Assembly (NCBI RefSeq): GCF_918797505.1 | Contig: NC_092797.1 | Span: 44,924,157 to 44,988,156, forward strand | Source: Bemisia tabaci | Taxonomy: Eukaryota > Arthropoda > Insecta > Hemiptera > Aleyrodidae | Length of the DNA stretch: 64,000 nt | Direction of reading: 5' to 3' | Part shown: positions 32,915-44,500 of the stretch, piece after piece | Numbering within the stretch: the first letter of the stretch is position 1 | Layout of the letters: each line of letters opens with the position of its first letter | Program-made: the position numbers and the translations under genes | Notes under the pieces: model-generated | The model's input: only the letters and a program-made list of their open reading frames with translations | Databases searched by the model: none | What the model was told of the DNA's origin: nothing

Positions 32915-32955
<41 letters not shown>
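32915..32955. repeat. T41 homopolymer
   Basis: Forty-one T residues, the longest homopolymer of the window. It could be the A-tail of a minus-strand retroposon whose body lies to the right, but I could not find its other end or a target duplication. Confidence 0.9.
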
Positions 32956-34127
32956 CCAAATCCAGCTTTGTAAAATGATATAAAAAGATTTGAATGGGAG
33001 GCACTGCTATTCTTTGTACCCTTTACTGGGAAATATATTTACTCGGAAAGATCTGGGGCATTTTTCTAGCGGCCATAGAAAGGAGTTTTAACCTTATTCT
33101 CGATTAATTTCCCATTAGTTTTCGCTGAAAAAGCGTTTTATCACAGAAAAACGAGCGAGAATTATCTTTCATATTTTCTAAAGAATTGCGATATATCGCC
33201 CCGGAAACTCAAATTGACATGAAATCATGATGGTGATTCTTTGTATTAGAAAATTATAAAACGGAAAAAAATACAAAATCTTCTTTTATAAAAGTCCCAG
33301 CTGCGAAAGTGACGATAAGTATTCTCGAGAAATTTCCTAGAATTTGATCCTTTTTTCTTTCTTACTCTTATCCGCTTTCAGCAACGATGAAAATTTCATT
33401 ATCTCGTTCAAGTTCGCCGAATGCGTTTCAAAGTTCTCGCAGGATTTTCGATCGTTCCGGAGAAATTTATCTTTTAAAAAATAGTGCACCATCAGAACAG
33501 CAATTCCGACGGAGAGTGATAAATTACCTCTAAAGTTCGATATAATCCTTGGAATATTTCAAAAATCTCACGGCACCAAGTAAATTTAACGGAGGCAACG
33601 AAACTTCGGTTGAGACATTTTCCCGCGGCAAAATTAAGCCAATTTCCATGGATCTTGGCGCGGAGTAAAAAGCGCCTAGCTACGGCAGTGCTGCAACCGG
33701 GTATACATGGGGCGTGACCACGCAGTGTTGCCGACCACGACAAAAATTATATTACAAATTCTCGTCAAGTGCGGGTAAAATGTGTATAATTGCGTACAGT
33801 TGTGCAGGGATGATGGCCATGTTTCGCCGCCTGAGTGGGGATGTAGGGATCCTCTGTTATTAATTATGCCGTATCGATTAAGCCACGGTGCGGTACGCTA
33901 CAGGCTGGCAGCATAATGTGATCATGAGCGTGAAATTTGTTCATTCATCGCCTCCGGCGTATCGTGGCTGTGGTTTTTGCCTTTTACGCGTTTCGGTCCT
34001 TCCTCGTCGCTCTTGCAGCCTTTTCCGGTTGGATTTTCGGAGCTTCTGGATAAAATTGGGGTTTTTTTCTATAATTAAAATCGATTTAATGAAATTTAAT
34101 TGAGTTTTAGGAGAAGCTAAGAAAGAA
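32956..34127. other. No gene recognised
   Basis: Mixed composition. The minus-strand frame 33492-33743 (83 codons) and the plus frame 33888-34103 (71 codons) are unrecognised. No inverted-repeat element is seen. Confidence 0.4.
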
Positions 34128-34265
34128 CCCATGAGCCTTCAGACGTTGCCAAGTTTCCTTCGAGTAAAACTGAATTTAGTAGGAAAATTGTGAATACTTT
34201 TTTTTCAAAATTTTCAGACAATTTTTTACGTAATCTAATCTAAAATATCTGAAAATTTTGGAAAA
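34128..34265. mobile_element. MITE family F, half copy
   Basis: Only the left half is present: GAACCCATGAGCCTTCAGAC, then GTTGCCAAGTTTCC, continuing to TAATCTAAAATATCTGAAAA. The right inverted end is missing. Confidence 0.65.
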
Positions 34266-35590
34266 AATCATTCACATGTGCATCATACTGCCATGTTTCA
34301 ACTGTATGGACAAAAAAATACTACATACTCATAGTAATTCTCTAAACTCTTCAACTCCGTCAGTTCTGAATTGCTAAACCACAGGCATGTACGTATACAA
34401 TATTTGGACGGGCGGAATGAATTTATGAATTGCCTCAGAGACCTGGCAAGAGAGGTGTTTATGGAGGCGATAATTATAATTTGAATGTCAAGTACCTTGG
34501 AAAGGAATTTAAACTCATAGCTTTGCGCTCAAACGAACGTTCACTCGTGGGATTTTGGCGGTGAGGCAGAAGCTAGATCGTCACTAATTTGATGAACAAA
34601 CTGATGACTTTTCTCATACACAGTTTTATATTGTCTCGTTGTGCCGTAGACTGTTCCAGAGGAATGAAGCATCTGTCACCCGAAGCTGCAAGTTCAACAA
34701 ATTCTAAGCGCACAGTTCCTTTCAGCATAAATATTTTCAATTATCATTTTCCGTTGTTGCTAAAATCCAGCATTCTTTACGTACAAAAATTCACCAAGAG
34801 GCATGAATGCAGTGATTCCAGAAGTTAGCAGCTCCCGGAATTAAAATATAACTTTCAGGGAGATATGATCCTCATACTTCTCACATTTATGTTTAAGAAG
34901 AGGTGTATATATTCATCACCCCCATCTCACATGATTGCATTTTGCTATTACCAAGCGATAGACGAAATACAAAACCACACTGGCTCAAATGGAAATAAAG
35001 TGTAACGACTGAACTTATATTACAGTTTGGAACTTACGACGTTATGCGGGTGTATATTTATGCGTTCTAAAAAGATATTGAGACGAACGAGTCTTGGCTC
35101 TCGGAGAGGGAAATATGCTCGCATAAATTGCTGTTTAATATACATTTATCATCAACATTATGCGGGTGCGATTGCAGTTTTTCCATCCATCTTAAAGTTC
35201 ATTTTCTTGGCTGTTTTTGCGATTTATGTACTTTTTGTTCGCAGAATTCCGAGAGAACGCGCAGGAGTCAGAATTTCTAAGCCGGCAAAGCCCACAAAAT
35301 ATCCGTAAGTTTAACATAGTTTTGTCAAATTTGAATAACACGGAGAAAAAGAATCGTTTTACTCACATTGATCGCTCGACCAACTTTTCTAGTCGTATTT
35401 GCAATGGTGACTTTGCTGTAACTATTTATTTTTGGTCCGTATAACAATGTTGCGTTGAACCAAAATCATCATGAACAAAAAAATAAAAGAATAAAATCTT
35501 CATTGTCAAGTAGGTGGTGCCTAAATTCAACCATGAGCATTGTAAAGACAAATGGAGCCGACACAACATGGAAATGGAGGAAGGGAAAGG
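34266..35590. other. No gene recognised
   Basis: Plus-strand frames of 79, 93 and 75 codons at 34589-35444 lie in different phases. The 93-codon frame has a hydrophobic stretch, but nothing further is recognisable. Confidence 0.4.
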
Positions 35591-35712
35591 ACGCGCGTCG
35601 ATGACGGGGCAGAGATACAACTATTCGTGCTTGATGGATGTCCGTGTTGCGTTTGCAAAATTGAAGGCGCGATGGCGCGAGGCATGAACTGGCAATGCTT
35701 CGCTCTATGGTG
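35591..35712 (-). repeat. Repeat J, copy 3, reverse orientation
   Basis: Complement of the 23693-23797 unit over about 110 bp, including CAGAGATACAACTATTCGTG and ATTGAAGGCGCGATGGCGCG. Confidence 0.85.
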
Positions 35713-36832
35713 CGAATGATATTTCGTTCGAATTCGGCAGAAAAGTTAGAAAATGAAGCCCGATTGCGAATCTCTCATCTTAAGCTGCGTTGACACTTAA
35801 TTTTCCTTTTTTTAAAATTTTGTGTCTGATTCTTTTTTTAAGGCTGTATTCGTACTTTATCTAAATATCGTATGTACCGACGTCATAACTTCCCTAGAAG
35901 ACAGAATCCGGTCAATTTGATCCGGTAGGGATTAGGGTTAGGGAAGTTTCCTGACACCCGATTTTTCCTTTTTTTGATTTGGTGTTTGATTCTTTTTTAC
36001 GATATATCTAAAGCTCATATGTACCGGCCTCATACATCCTGCGGGCTTCGTGTGTTTAACAAGTCTCGGCGGGTCAATTTGACCCGGCTTGGACATCTAA
36101 GGGTCAAACTACTAAGTTGCAGTGTGCTTAACAGAATGCCATTTTTCAATAAACCTGTACTTTTTATCTTACAATTAATGGAGCAACCCCCCCCCCCCCC
36201 TAAAAAAATGAAAAAACGGATGCTTATTTTTGAAATTCCTTTAAAATTGGAGTGAACAATAACTGAACCCCTACATTCCACGACATGAAAGATTTTTAAA
36301 ATTTCCATTTCAATTCTACGAGAGTCGAGTTCCGTACATTTTAACAGACACGCGTTACAATCAAGGTCATCCACACACACACACACACTCCCGATCGCCA
36401 GTCTACACGCAAACCAAACGATGTTAAATTAGCACCGCCTGTCGCCACTTTCTGAGCCATTCGAGATATCGAAGTCGTATTTCAATACTTTGCACGGCAA
36501 TGCTCTGAGCACCGTCACACGGTACGGCGGTCGTTACTGTCTCGGCAGTGGAGATGAGAGTCCGTCGTAAAACCCGTCTATTTGGAGGAGTCATTAAAAC
36601 ACCAAGAAATGGCTATTATGACCAAGCTCACGGAACCGCACATAGATGGCACAGAGGCGTCGTACTGGACACTCGTGACGAGACCTGCCCACAGTTCAAG
36701 GGCAGGTGACCTATCACGAAATTCATTTTTTTCGGTTGGGCGAAAGAAGAGACGTTTGGGAATGATGACTGGAAATAATCAGGACCACATTTTGCAAAAA
36801 TCAAGAACCAATATTTGGACCGTATTAAACTG
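35713..36832. other. Spacer with an internal direct repeat, CA repeat and C14 run
   Basis: 35792-35845 and 35950-36000 are loosely alike (TTTTCCTTTTTTT, then GTGT(C/T)TGATTCTTTTTT). A C14 run lies at 36187-36200 and a (CA)n run at about 36372-36388. A 118-codon minus frame (36030-36386) contains a Gly tract from the C-run and is discounted. Confidence 0.5.
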
Positions 36833-37054
36833 AAAGGAACCAAGCCACATCAGTTATTGCCAAATATAATTGAGCAAGTTAATTTTTTACATGAAAACGG
36901 TTGTGCGGATTTTTGTGCAAATTTCAAGGAAAATTCTCCATAGTTTGAAGCAAATTCCTTAAAAATTTTAAAGGAATCCGCACAAAGATTCTCTCGCAAA
37001 AAATTTAATTGCCCGGTTAAATTTGGCAATATCTGATGTGGCTTGGTATTCCTT
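36833..37054. mobile_element. MITE family Q, copy 2
   Basis: Left AAAGGAACCAAGCCACATCA, then GTTATTGCCAAATATAA. The right is the complement GGCAATATCTGATGTGGCTT, then GGTATTCCTTT. The internal block AAAACGGTTGTGCGGATTTT is inverted relative to copy 1. Confidence 0.8.
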
Positions 37055-37689
37055 TCTGTTAAACTTGGTCCATTTTAGGCTCATTTTGGAAAGATTGTAT
37101 GTGCTCTCACAGCTCCTTCCCGTAGGAGGCTCCATATCGGTGCGAAAGTGCCCCTAAAAATCAAAACCACGGATTTCCATTGCGGTTTTTCATAATTTCC
37201 GCTCCTACCTTATTTTTTTCGAAGAGGAACAAGCTTATTTATAGTTTATAGGTTGAAATTTATACAGAATAATCTATTATTAGAGGGAAAAAATCACGGA
37301 AGTTTTCAAGAAATTAGGTTGTTTAGTTTTTTTTTGTTTTTTTATTGTTGTTTTTTTAAGGAATTTTATTTAAATGTAACGTAACTACTACAAGTATTTC
37401 CTTGTATCTATTTACATGGTTTAAAACTGAAACGAAACGAATTGCATTAAATTTACAGGGTATAGAACGTTAGATAATACGATGATTCTAATTCTCTGAA
37501 GAGAAAATAAAGTATGATAGGAAGTCTGCCAAGTCGTAAACGGAGATACTCGATTCCGCACCTTAGCCATCAATATGGTTTACAATGTGATTTTGGGAGG
37601 TTCTGGGATATCCTTAATACAACATAGTACAAAGGACAATTTTTGCCAACCTCAATCAGTATAACTCATAAAGCCCGTGTCACACGACC
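37055..37689. other. No gene recognised
   Basis: AT-rich with T-rich stretches near 37326-37360. No open frame of 60 codons. Confidence 0.4.
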
Positions 37690-37816
37690 AAAGTTGAGCT
37701 CTCAAAGTGGTGTCTTGTGGTGTCACGTGACCCTAAAAAATTATCGGTCCGACGATCTTTGAGGGCAATGGAGGGTCACGTGACCCCACGTGACGCCATT
37801 TTGAGAGCTCTGCTTT
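37690..37816. mobile_element. Palindromic element W rich in CACGTG
   Basis: AAAGTTGAGCTCTCAAAGTG, then GTGTCACGTGACCCT, faces AGGGTCACGTGACC, then CACTTT-type sequence ending in GAGAGCTCTGCTTT. The arms hold three CACGTG palindromes, the E-box core. Single copy in the window. Confidence 0.75.
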
Positions 37817-37984
37817 GATAGAATATTTATGTATATTATGATTGAATAATCGAGTTTCGTAAATTTTAAGGCTTAAAGTTTGCTGAAATTATAGAATCTG
37901 TTCAACCATATTTTGAACCTTTTGCACTGGCAAATTTATTGTAATCCCATGCAGGGATCCATTTTCAAAATATTATACTGCTAA
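37817..37984. other. Short unassigned spacer
   Basis: AT-rich, nothing recognised. Confidence 0.4.
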
Positions 37985-38095
37985 ATTGGTATTTGGTATT
38001 GGGGTTTGGTGGTAGGTTGGTTTTGGTATTGGTATTTGGTATTTGGGGTGGTTGGTTGGTTGGGTTGGTATTGGTATTGGTAATTAGTTGGTAAA
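37985..38095 (+). repeat. Irregular TTGG/GGTATT simple repeat
   Basis: About 110 bp built of GGTATT, TTGG and GGTTGG units with variable spacing. G on one strand and almost no C. Confidence 0.85.
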
Positions 38096-38461
38096 AATGT
38101 ATGCTAACGGGCTTCCTAAACTCGTCCTCCATCACAATTTAAACCAAATAAGTCCTTGCAAGGAAAGGAGCTGTTTAAGGAGCGATTTTGCGTAGGATCC
38201 TAAAACTTTTTCTTCTTGGCTACTTCCCATTCATCGCGGATCCACTGAGGGCCGAGAGGAAGAAGTGAGGTACGCGGCGCGCTCCTAAAACGCAACTATA
38301 TTAATCTCCCGTCTTTCCTCGGAAATGGAAGCATCCCAAGTACGCAATTGCCACATACGTGTCATAAATAAGCACTTTGATTTGAAATACAAACAAGGCC
38401 GCTCGTAAAACTACCGCATGCTCTCACTCTTCCACGCGCGCTTGTCTAATCTCACGCCGCT
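38096..38461. other. Unassigned spacer
   Basis: No repeat family or open frame recognised before the Transib-like terminus. The last bases, ACGCCG, form the left part of its target duplication. Confidence 0.4.
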
Positions 38462-38478
38462 CAGTGGATCGAGTCAAT

Positions 38479-41344
38479 GGAGAATTTGCAAGGGTCTGAA
38501 ATATGATTGGTTTCGTGTTTAAGTGGAATCTACTGAGTGAACTGAACACGAAGATACCCTTGATTCATGAATTGAGCAATTATTAGAGGAGATATGACAA
38601 AATAACCGATTCTGCTAAAATACTCGTGTCGCACATGTGTTTAAATGGGAAATGCCGCTCGTTGACGTCACATGGCGGCACATTTTCTCTTTTTTAAATC
38701 AATTTTTCTCCAATTTCCCATGTAAGAAAAAAATTTTTAAACAATTTCCCAATCCTAAGAAAAAATTATGAAAATACTGCAAACGCAGCTCATTGAACTT
38801 TACCAGATAAAGCAACAAAAGAGGGTTATTCAAAATCGGCGATTTTACCCAACGCTTGGATTTTGCCCGGAGTTGGATATGTTGTTCCCTATCACAAGAC
38901 ACGCCTTTTTCCGGCATTGGCAAGTTCACCCGAAATTTTTCCCGCGCGCTACAGCGTTGCCAAGTTGAAAACAGGCAAATTCCGTAAGTGGCATCAAAAT
39001 TGAGCTATGAAGTTGCGGTTTTAACGAAAATTCTCTAAAAATTACGCACTTTTAGGATATGACCATGTTTTTAATGTCGCATTAATTTTAACATGCATTA
39101 TTGCCAAATTTTCGATTTTTAAATTCGACAAATGCTACATATTCGCAAATACCCAAAAAAGCTATCTTCAAATTTGAATAAAAAGTTGTTTAATCGATAG
39201 TTCGTTCGATTCCGCATCCATCGATATATTATAGCTCGCTGGGAAACTTTTGGTTCGCGAGATATCATCATTTTTGTGAACAGCTTTATGGAGCGACGAC
39301 GCTTTTTGAGTCCGGGCGGATAGAAATTTTAGCCTCCAAAAACACCGGGTAGCATTAATTCCATGGTTTCCTATGTAATTTTTGGCGCTGAATCCGAATT
39401 TGACCATTTCATAAAAAAATTGTCACCAAGATGTTGCCAAATTTGGCAAAAATTGCTTAAAATCGGCCTTTTTGGCGGATTGTAGCCTGTGACTTGCCAG
39501 GAGTTGATCAGACGACAAAATTGGTTATTTCCACAGTTAAAACTCGTTAAACTATCTACAAGCTGAGTCAAATTCTTTCTGCTCACGGTAAAATTAAACG
39601 CGCGACAAGCAGCAAACTGAAAAAAAGACACCAAAATTGGCGCTTTTTGCGGTTTTTGTCGTAAGTTTCTTGTTTTCCGATTAAGAGAATGTTTCTTGAC
39701 TATACTAATGAACAACATGAGCAGAATTTAATAAAATTGAACAATAAAATAAGATCGAACATATTCCAATGTTGCCAAGCTTAAACAAAATACTTTAATT
39801 TTCGCTGGTTTTTTCGATATTATTGTCCTATATTCTTTGTTCACCTCTTATTTTTAAATTTTATAAATGTATCTCTCTTGCAAAATAATACACTTCTGTA
39901 GAATAATTTAATTTTCAACTTAGATATATACTAATAACTAGGGTATTTAGTTCAGAGAGGAAAAATTCATAAAATAGTGAGTTTTATCGAATCGTGTCAA
40001 TAAACCACATTTTGAAACAATAATGGAAAATTTTCTGTTAAAAATTAATGAATAAAATGTACTCCTCAGACAGACTTCATTAAAACAAGACAAGACGCAT
40101 TGCAATATTGCCAAAATTACGTACAAATCGTTGAATTTTGGCGGTATTTGACCGTTATTATTCATTACCCTATATTTAGAATACAATTTTATTTTATAAT
40201 TCTGAGATAATGGAGTTTAATAGAAAAAAGTAACGACACCAAACTGAAGAAGACGCCCAGGAAAGGACAATAAGGGGCTTAAAAAGGAACAAGGGCGCTC
40301 TAAATTACTGAGGACCTGTGGGTGGACAAGGGACAATGGCGGTTAGGCGTCGCGGGGCCCGAGAGACCGCTGTTAAAGCGGCTCTTTATCTATATATGTA
40401 ACAATACAATAGTTTGTCGTTACACTCGGCGTAATTAGGATTTTCCTAAGAAACATTCTCTTAATCGGAAAACAAGAAACTTACGACAAAAACCGCAAAA
40501 AGCGCCAATTTTGGTGTCTTTTTTTCAGTTTGCTGCTTGTCGCGCGTTTAATTTTACCGTGAGCAGAAAGAATTTGACTCAGCTTGTAGATAGTTTAACG
40601 AGTTTTAACTGTGGAAATAACCAATTTTGTCGTCTGATCAACTCCTGGCAAGTCACAGGCTACAATCCGCCAAAAAGGCCGATTTTAAGCAATTTTTGCC
40701 AAATTTGGCAACATCTTGGTGACAATTTTTTTATGAAATGGTCAAATTCGGATTCAGCGCCAAAAATTACATAGGAAACCATGGAATTAATGCTACCCGG
40801 TGTTTTTGGAGGCTAAAATTTCTATCCGCCCGGACTCAAAAAGCGTCGTCGCTCCATAAAGCTGTTCACAAAAATGATGATATCTCGCGAACCAAAAGTT
40901 TCCCAGCGAGCTATAATATATCGATGGATGCGGAATCGAACGAACTATCGATTAAACAACTTTTTATTCAAATTTGAAGATAGATTTTTTGGGTATTTGC
41001 GAATATGTAGCATTTGTCGAATTTAAAAATCGAAAATTTGGCAATAATGCATGTTAAAATTAATGCGACATTAAAAACATGGTCATATCCTAAAAGTGCG
41101 TAATTTTTAGAGAATTTTCGTTAAAACCGCAACTTCATAGCTCAATTTTAATGCCACTTACGGAATTTGCCTGTTTTCAACTTGGCAACGCTGTAGCGCG
41201 CGGGAAAAATTTCGGGTGAACTTGCCAATGCCGGAAAAAGGCGTGTCTTGTGATAGGGAACAACGTATCCAACTCCGGGCAAAATCCAAGCGTTGGGTAA
41301 AATCGCCGATTTTGAATAACCCTCTTTTTGTTTGCAAATTCTCT
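38479..41344. mobile_element. MITE family M, copy 2, carrying the foldback
   Basis: Starts GGAGAATTTGCAAGGG and ends TTTGCAAATTCTCT. AT flanks both sides (38477-38478 and 41345-41346), as for copy 1 at 26076. The first 330 bp match copy 1 throughout. The last 15 bp match its other end. The foldback sits between the two. Confidence 0.7.
38819..41329. repeat. Large foldback: ~0.88-kb arms, ~0.75-kb spacer
   Basis: 38819-39697 and 40449-41329 are reverse complements at an estimated 99%; I found only a handful of single-base differences (for example ATATG/ATACG near 38876 and an A/G change near 41160). Identical 79-codon frames appear in both arms (39168-39407, - and 40738-40977, +), and a second frame is shared with different length (39371-39718, - and 40511-40774, +). 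The outer ends read GAGGGTTATTCAAAATCGG. The spacer has a 79-codon minus frame (39947-40186), unrecognised. No transposase is seen and no target duplication was found. Either a young foldback/long-TIR element or a palindrome made by rearrangement or assembly. Confidence 0.85.
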
Positions 41345-41558
41345 ATCAGAGAGGTCGGACATGAAATTTTTTACTAAATCTGCAAAGTTTGATGTTTACT
41401 TTGTCACATTTTAAATTTCAAGGGGCGCGTATCCTAGAAAATTTAACGAGGAAACCATTGGAACCACTTCCAGAACCTTAAAGTTTTGTAAAAACGTAGT
41501 TATAAGCGTTTACAGTTTCCAAATTTTGTCCGACCTCTCCTATTGACTAGATCCACTG

Positions 41559-42607
41559 TGCGCCGACAGCTCCTGCTCCCAGTTGTGGTCAGAGATGAAA
41601 AATGAAATTTCATTTTACTGAAAAGTGAGATTTCATTTTCATTTAAATCTCAACGATGTATCAAGGGTTCGACATAGCAAATCCCGAATTGGGTGATTCG
41701 AATCATCCCTGCAAAATTCGAGAAGAAACTTAGACATGTTTTTTCAATATTAAAACTTTACTCTTTCTATGCGTTTCACGCGGTTTACTGAGTTCATTGC
41801 AGAGGTTTTAAAACGTTTTACGAAATTTCACGTTGTAAATGTGTGACAGTATAGCAATTGATCATCTATAGGTTAATCGAGGGAACAGCAAACTAAGAGA
41901 AATTTTTTTATTCGCCCACCACTGCTAGAGTTCCACTTTATGAAATTTTACGAAAACGTTTCATAAAATTCATTACACGGAATTTCATGAAATTTTCGGA
42001 AAATTTGAAAAATGTGTCATGAAACTTCACGAACGTTTATGACAAATGCTACAAAGTCTCGTGAAATTTTGCATCTCTGGTTGTGGGCGAATGAACATCG
42101 GTCTGTTAGTTTGCTGTTGTTCGAATAATCTGACGATGATTATTCACCACCAACCGTAACAATTTCTGGCAGGAAAAATGCCCCGAATAAACCACCGCGC
42201 AAATTGCACTAAACAAATTAAACATCACAGTACATGCTTTCTAATCAAAACAGACGTATTCGGTTTGAAGCAACAGTTGAAACATGCTTCTGGGAAGTCG
42301 TCTTTTGTGCCACTAATTCACAATCAAAGAGCAACCGATGAAACAGAGACAATATATTTTGCGGACTCCGCATTAAGAATCTAAGGGAAGTAATTTGATG
42401 AAGCAAAAATGAAGTTCGGAGGTTTGCCACTATTGCAATTACACAATTAGAGTGGTTACGTTGTTTTGTCCGGGAAATGGCAAATGGATCACAAAACAAA
42501 GTGAGAAAATAAATATCACGTTTCCTCACCGTGATTTTCTCTTCATTTGTGTTCTTATCGCTCTTTCCGATAATACAATAGAAATATTACCATAGGGAGA
42601 AACCAAA
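41559..42607. other. No gene recognised; dense GAAATTTCATGAAA-type palindromes
   Basis: Between 41935 and 42080 short facing motifs such as ATTTCATGAAATTTT recur every 20-30 bases. Around 42178-42529 opposed frames of 68 and 94 codons overlap. Nothing is recognised. Confidence 0.4.
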
Positions 42608-42668
42608 GCGCCTTCATCTTCATCCGTATGCGACACGGGCATCCCTGGAGTACGAATAGTTGTATCTC
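42608..42668 (+). repeat. Repeat J, copy 4, diverged
   Basis: GCGCCTTCATCTTC, then GCGACACGGGCATCC, then TACGAATAGTTGTATCTC. Clearly the J core, with substitutions. Confidence 0.7.
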
Positions 42669-42713
42669 ATCAAGGCGTTATATTGCTTTTCTTCGCTACC
42701 ACGATAAAATATA

Positions 42714-43280
42714 CAGGGTGCCCAGGATTAAGTACGAATATTGAAGGAGCCGATTCTCTCGGTCAAAAGAAGAGGTTTCTGTATTATAACTTTTCTTCTA
42801 AAAATGCTTTCCCTGGGGGCCACGGCCCCCCAAAGTTGGAGAAAACAAATCATCTTTTTAACACCGTTACAATGTTTATGAACCAATATTAATGAAAATT
42901 GGTGTCTGAGGGTAATTATTAGCGTTCTTTTCATCGCTGACCTCCAAAAAAGGGAAAACTTATTTTGAAGGGGGGTTTAGGGGTATACCGGACCTAAAAG
43001 TGGTAAAAAATAATGTTTCTAGCGACAAGAATTGATTTTTAACGTCAACACTAGATTCAGCGTTGACAAATATTTCCAAAATGTCTTCGCTGTGTTTTCG
43101 CTATAACTCATCGTTTTCGAGATAATTGGGACTAATGGAGATAATAGGAGCCGATAACAGGGGGATAGTGGGGCCCCCAGGGAAAGCGTTTTTGGAAAAA
43201 AAGTTATACTACAAAAACGTCTTCTTATGACACCAAGAATTGACTCCTTCAATATTCGTACTTAATCCTGGGACATCCTG
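42714..43280. mobile_element. Tc1/mariner-like non-autonomous element with TA duplication
   Basis: 567 bp. Left CAGGGTGCCCAGGATTAAGT, then ACGAATATTGAAGGAG. The right end is the complement, reading CTCCTTCAATATTCGTACTT, then AATCCTGGGACATCCTG. TA flanks both sides (42712-42713 and 43281-43282). Subterminal facing blocks (GAAAGCGTTTTT, GGGGGCC) continue inward. No transposase frame remains. Short frames of 68-77 codons are incidental. Confidence 0.8.
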
Positions 43281-43282
43281 TA

Positions 43283-44055
43283 TCTAAACGGAAGGAATTT
43301 ACGAGTGCCAACTCGGGAAAATCGCTCAAATCATTTAAAGCCGGGGTGGTTCTCGATTTGTCCCGCCTCGGAGCCAGACTGCGAACGCGACGACGAAACG
43401 CGAAGAAAACCCGTCCACTTAGTAGATCCGAGAGCCGGTTCGCGGCGCTGGCATGCGACGAGTTCAACAGGGGAATCGGATATTGAATGTTTGCCAAACA
43501 ATAATGTTTATGGCGAGCATATTTCTCCGGCAAAAGCCGCAAAGCGAAAGCCACCCTCCGCGGCTCGGAAGGGGTGGGCGCATGAAAAACCAGATTGTTT
43601 TCCTAACTGCTCCCCGGCGCTGCGTTCTTTCCTCGAGACCGCGGCGATATTAATTTCGAGCCATTTCGCTCGCAGTGGCGAAAGGAATGGCTTCGCTCCT
43701 TCGCTCTCCGTCGCGCAGAAGACGCCGGATGAGCCATGGCTTTATTTTCGCTCCATTTGTGCTTTGTCTACATGTGTGTACGAGGGGTCATGGAGAGAGA
43801 TGGATACTCTATCCGTGAGCACCGGAAATTGTGCACTGCGTTCCACTCCATCATCCGGAACAATTCGGAGAACATCGCGACCCTGAAATTTCGCGAGCTC
43901 GCGAAATCGTTCCTCAGCTCATCGTTGCGGATCCAATATGAGAAGTCGCCCAAGGACTCCCGTTGGACTTCCGAGGAGTTCTTGAAGGAAAATTTAAGAC
44001 CTTTTCAGTGAGCTTGTAAGGTGTTCAATAAAGCAGTATTCTTAGAACCTATATT
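43283..44055. other. GC-rich island with overlapping open frames; possible exon
   Basis: The longest frame of the island, 193 codons (43305-43886, +), is Arg/Ser/Pro-rich, typical of non-coding GC-rich DNA. It overlaps a 101-codon minus frame (43249-43554) and a 91-codon plus frame (43736-44011). The last has a more protein-like composition, and an AATAAA lies shortly after its stop, near 44028. None carries a recognised domain. The island could be a CpG-rich promoter, an unknown exon, or neither. Confidence 0.3.
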
Positions 44056-44178
44056 GGCACAGCCATTGGCGGATGCAGAAAATTTGCACCATTGTTTTTG
44101 CTCCTTTTAACCCCTTGGAATTGTATCGATTCTTAGAGGGCCTAGGTGTTCCGACAAAAATCAATAAATCGTTTTCGA
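44056..44178 (+). repeat. Direct repeat R, copy 1
   Basis: Starts GGCACAGCCATTGGCGGATG and continues with 'ttggaattgtatcgattct'. Alike, with changes, to 44501-44617. Confidence 0.75.
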
Positions 44179-44500
44179 TAGTGGTTCGATGTATCGTTTG
44201 GTTCAAAACAATAGAACATAACCTCGAACAAAAATTTCAGGATTTCAGTCGGAAAAGCTGGAAATGAGAAAATTCCTAACTATTTCACCTTGCGATGCCA
44301 GTTGATACGCATAAAAATAAAAAATTTATCAGAAAACCCCGTTTCCCCAGATTAATCGATTGACTTTTGAGGCTATGTTTACATGTTGAACCAACCAATA
44401 TTGATACAATCTCACCTATTTGATGTATCGAAAACGATCCATACATTTCCATCTATAAAGGGAAGAGAGACAGTGTTGCTGAGTTGCTGGATTTTTTTTC
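44179..44500. other. Spacer between the two R copies
   Basis: AT-rich, with no gene. The R pair plus spacer may be one decayed element with direct internal duplication. Confidence 0.35.

Larger units (their letters stand above)
38462..41558. mobile_element. Transib-like MITE family N, copy 3, split by M plus a foldback
   Basis: The left fragment is 38462-38478 (CAGTGGATCGAGTCAAT). The body and right end are 41347-41558, whose outer strand reads CACAGTGGATCTAGTCAATA. Outer flanks are CGCCG on both sides (38455-38459 and 41561-41565), if the ends are C(T/A)CAGTGG. The missing 16 bases of the right fragment are exactly those found 2.9 kb to the left, which proves the split. Confidence 0.75.

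Noticed and set aside
32543..33004. 153-codon minus-strand frame
   Set aside because: Part of its length comes from a Lys tract translated from the T41 run, and the rest has opposed frames and no recognised domain.
35930..35944. GGGATTAGGGTTAGGG as a telomere-like repeat
   Set aside because: Only two units and not the TTAGG repeat expected in insects; chance is sufficient.
39168..40977. Paired 79-codon frames, seemingly a gene duplication
   Set aside because: Again the two arms of one palindrome; no domain and no separate evidence for coding.
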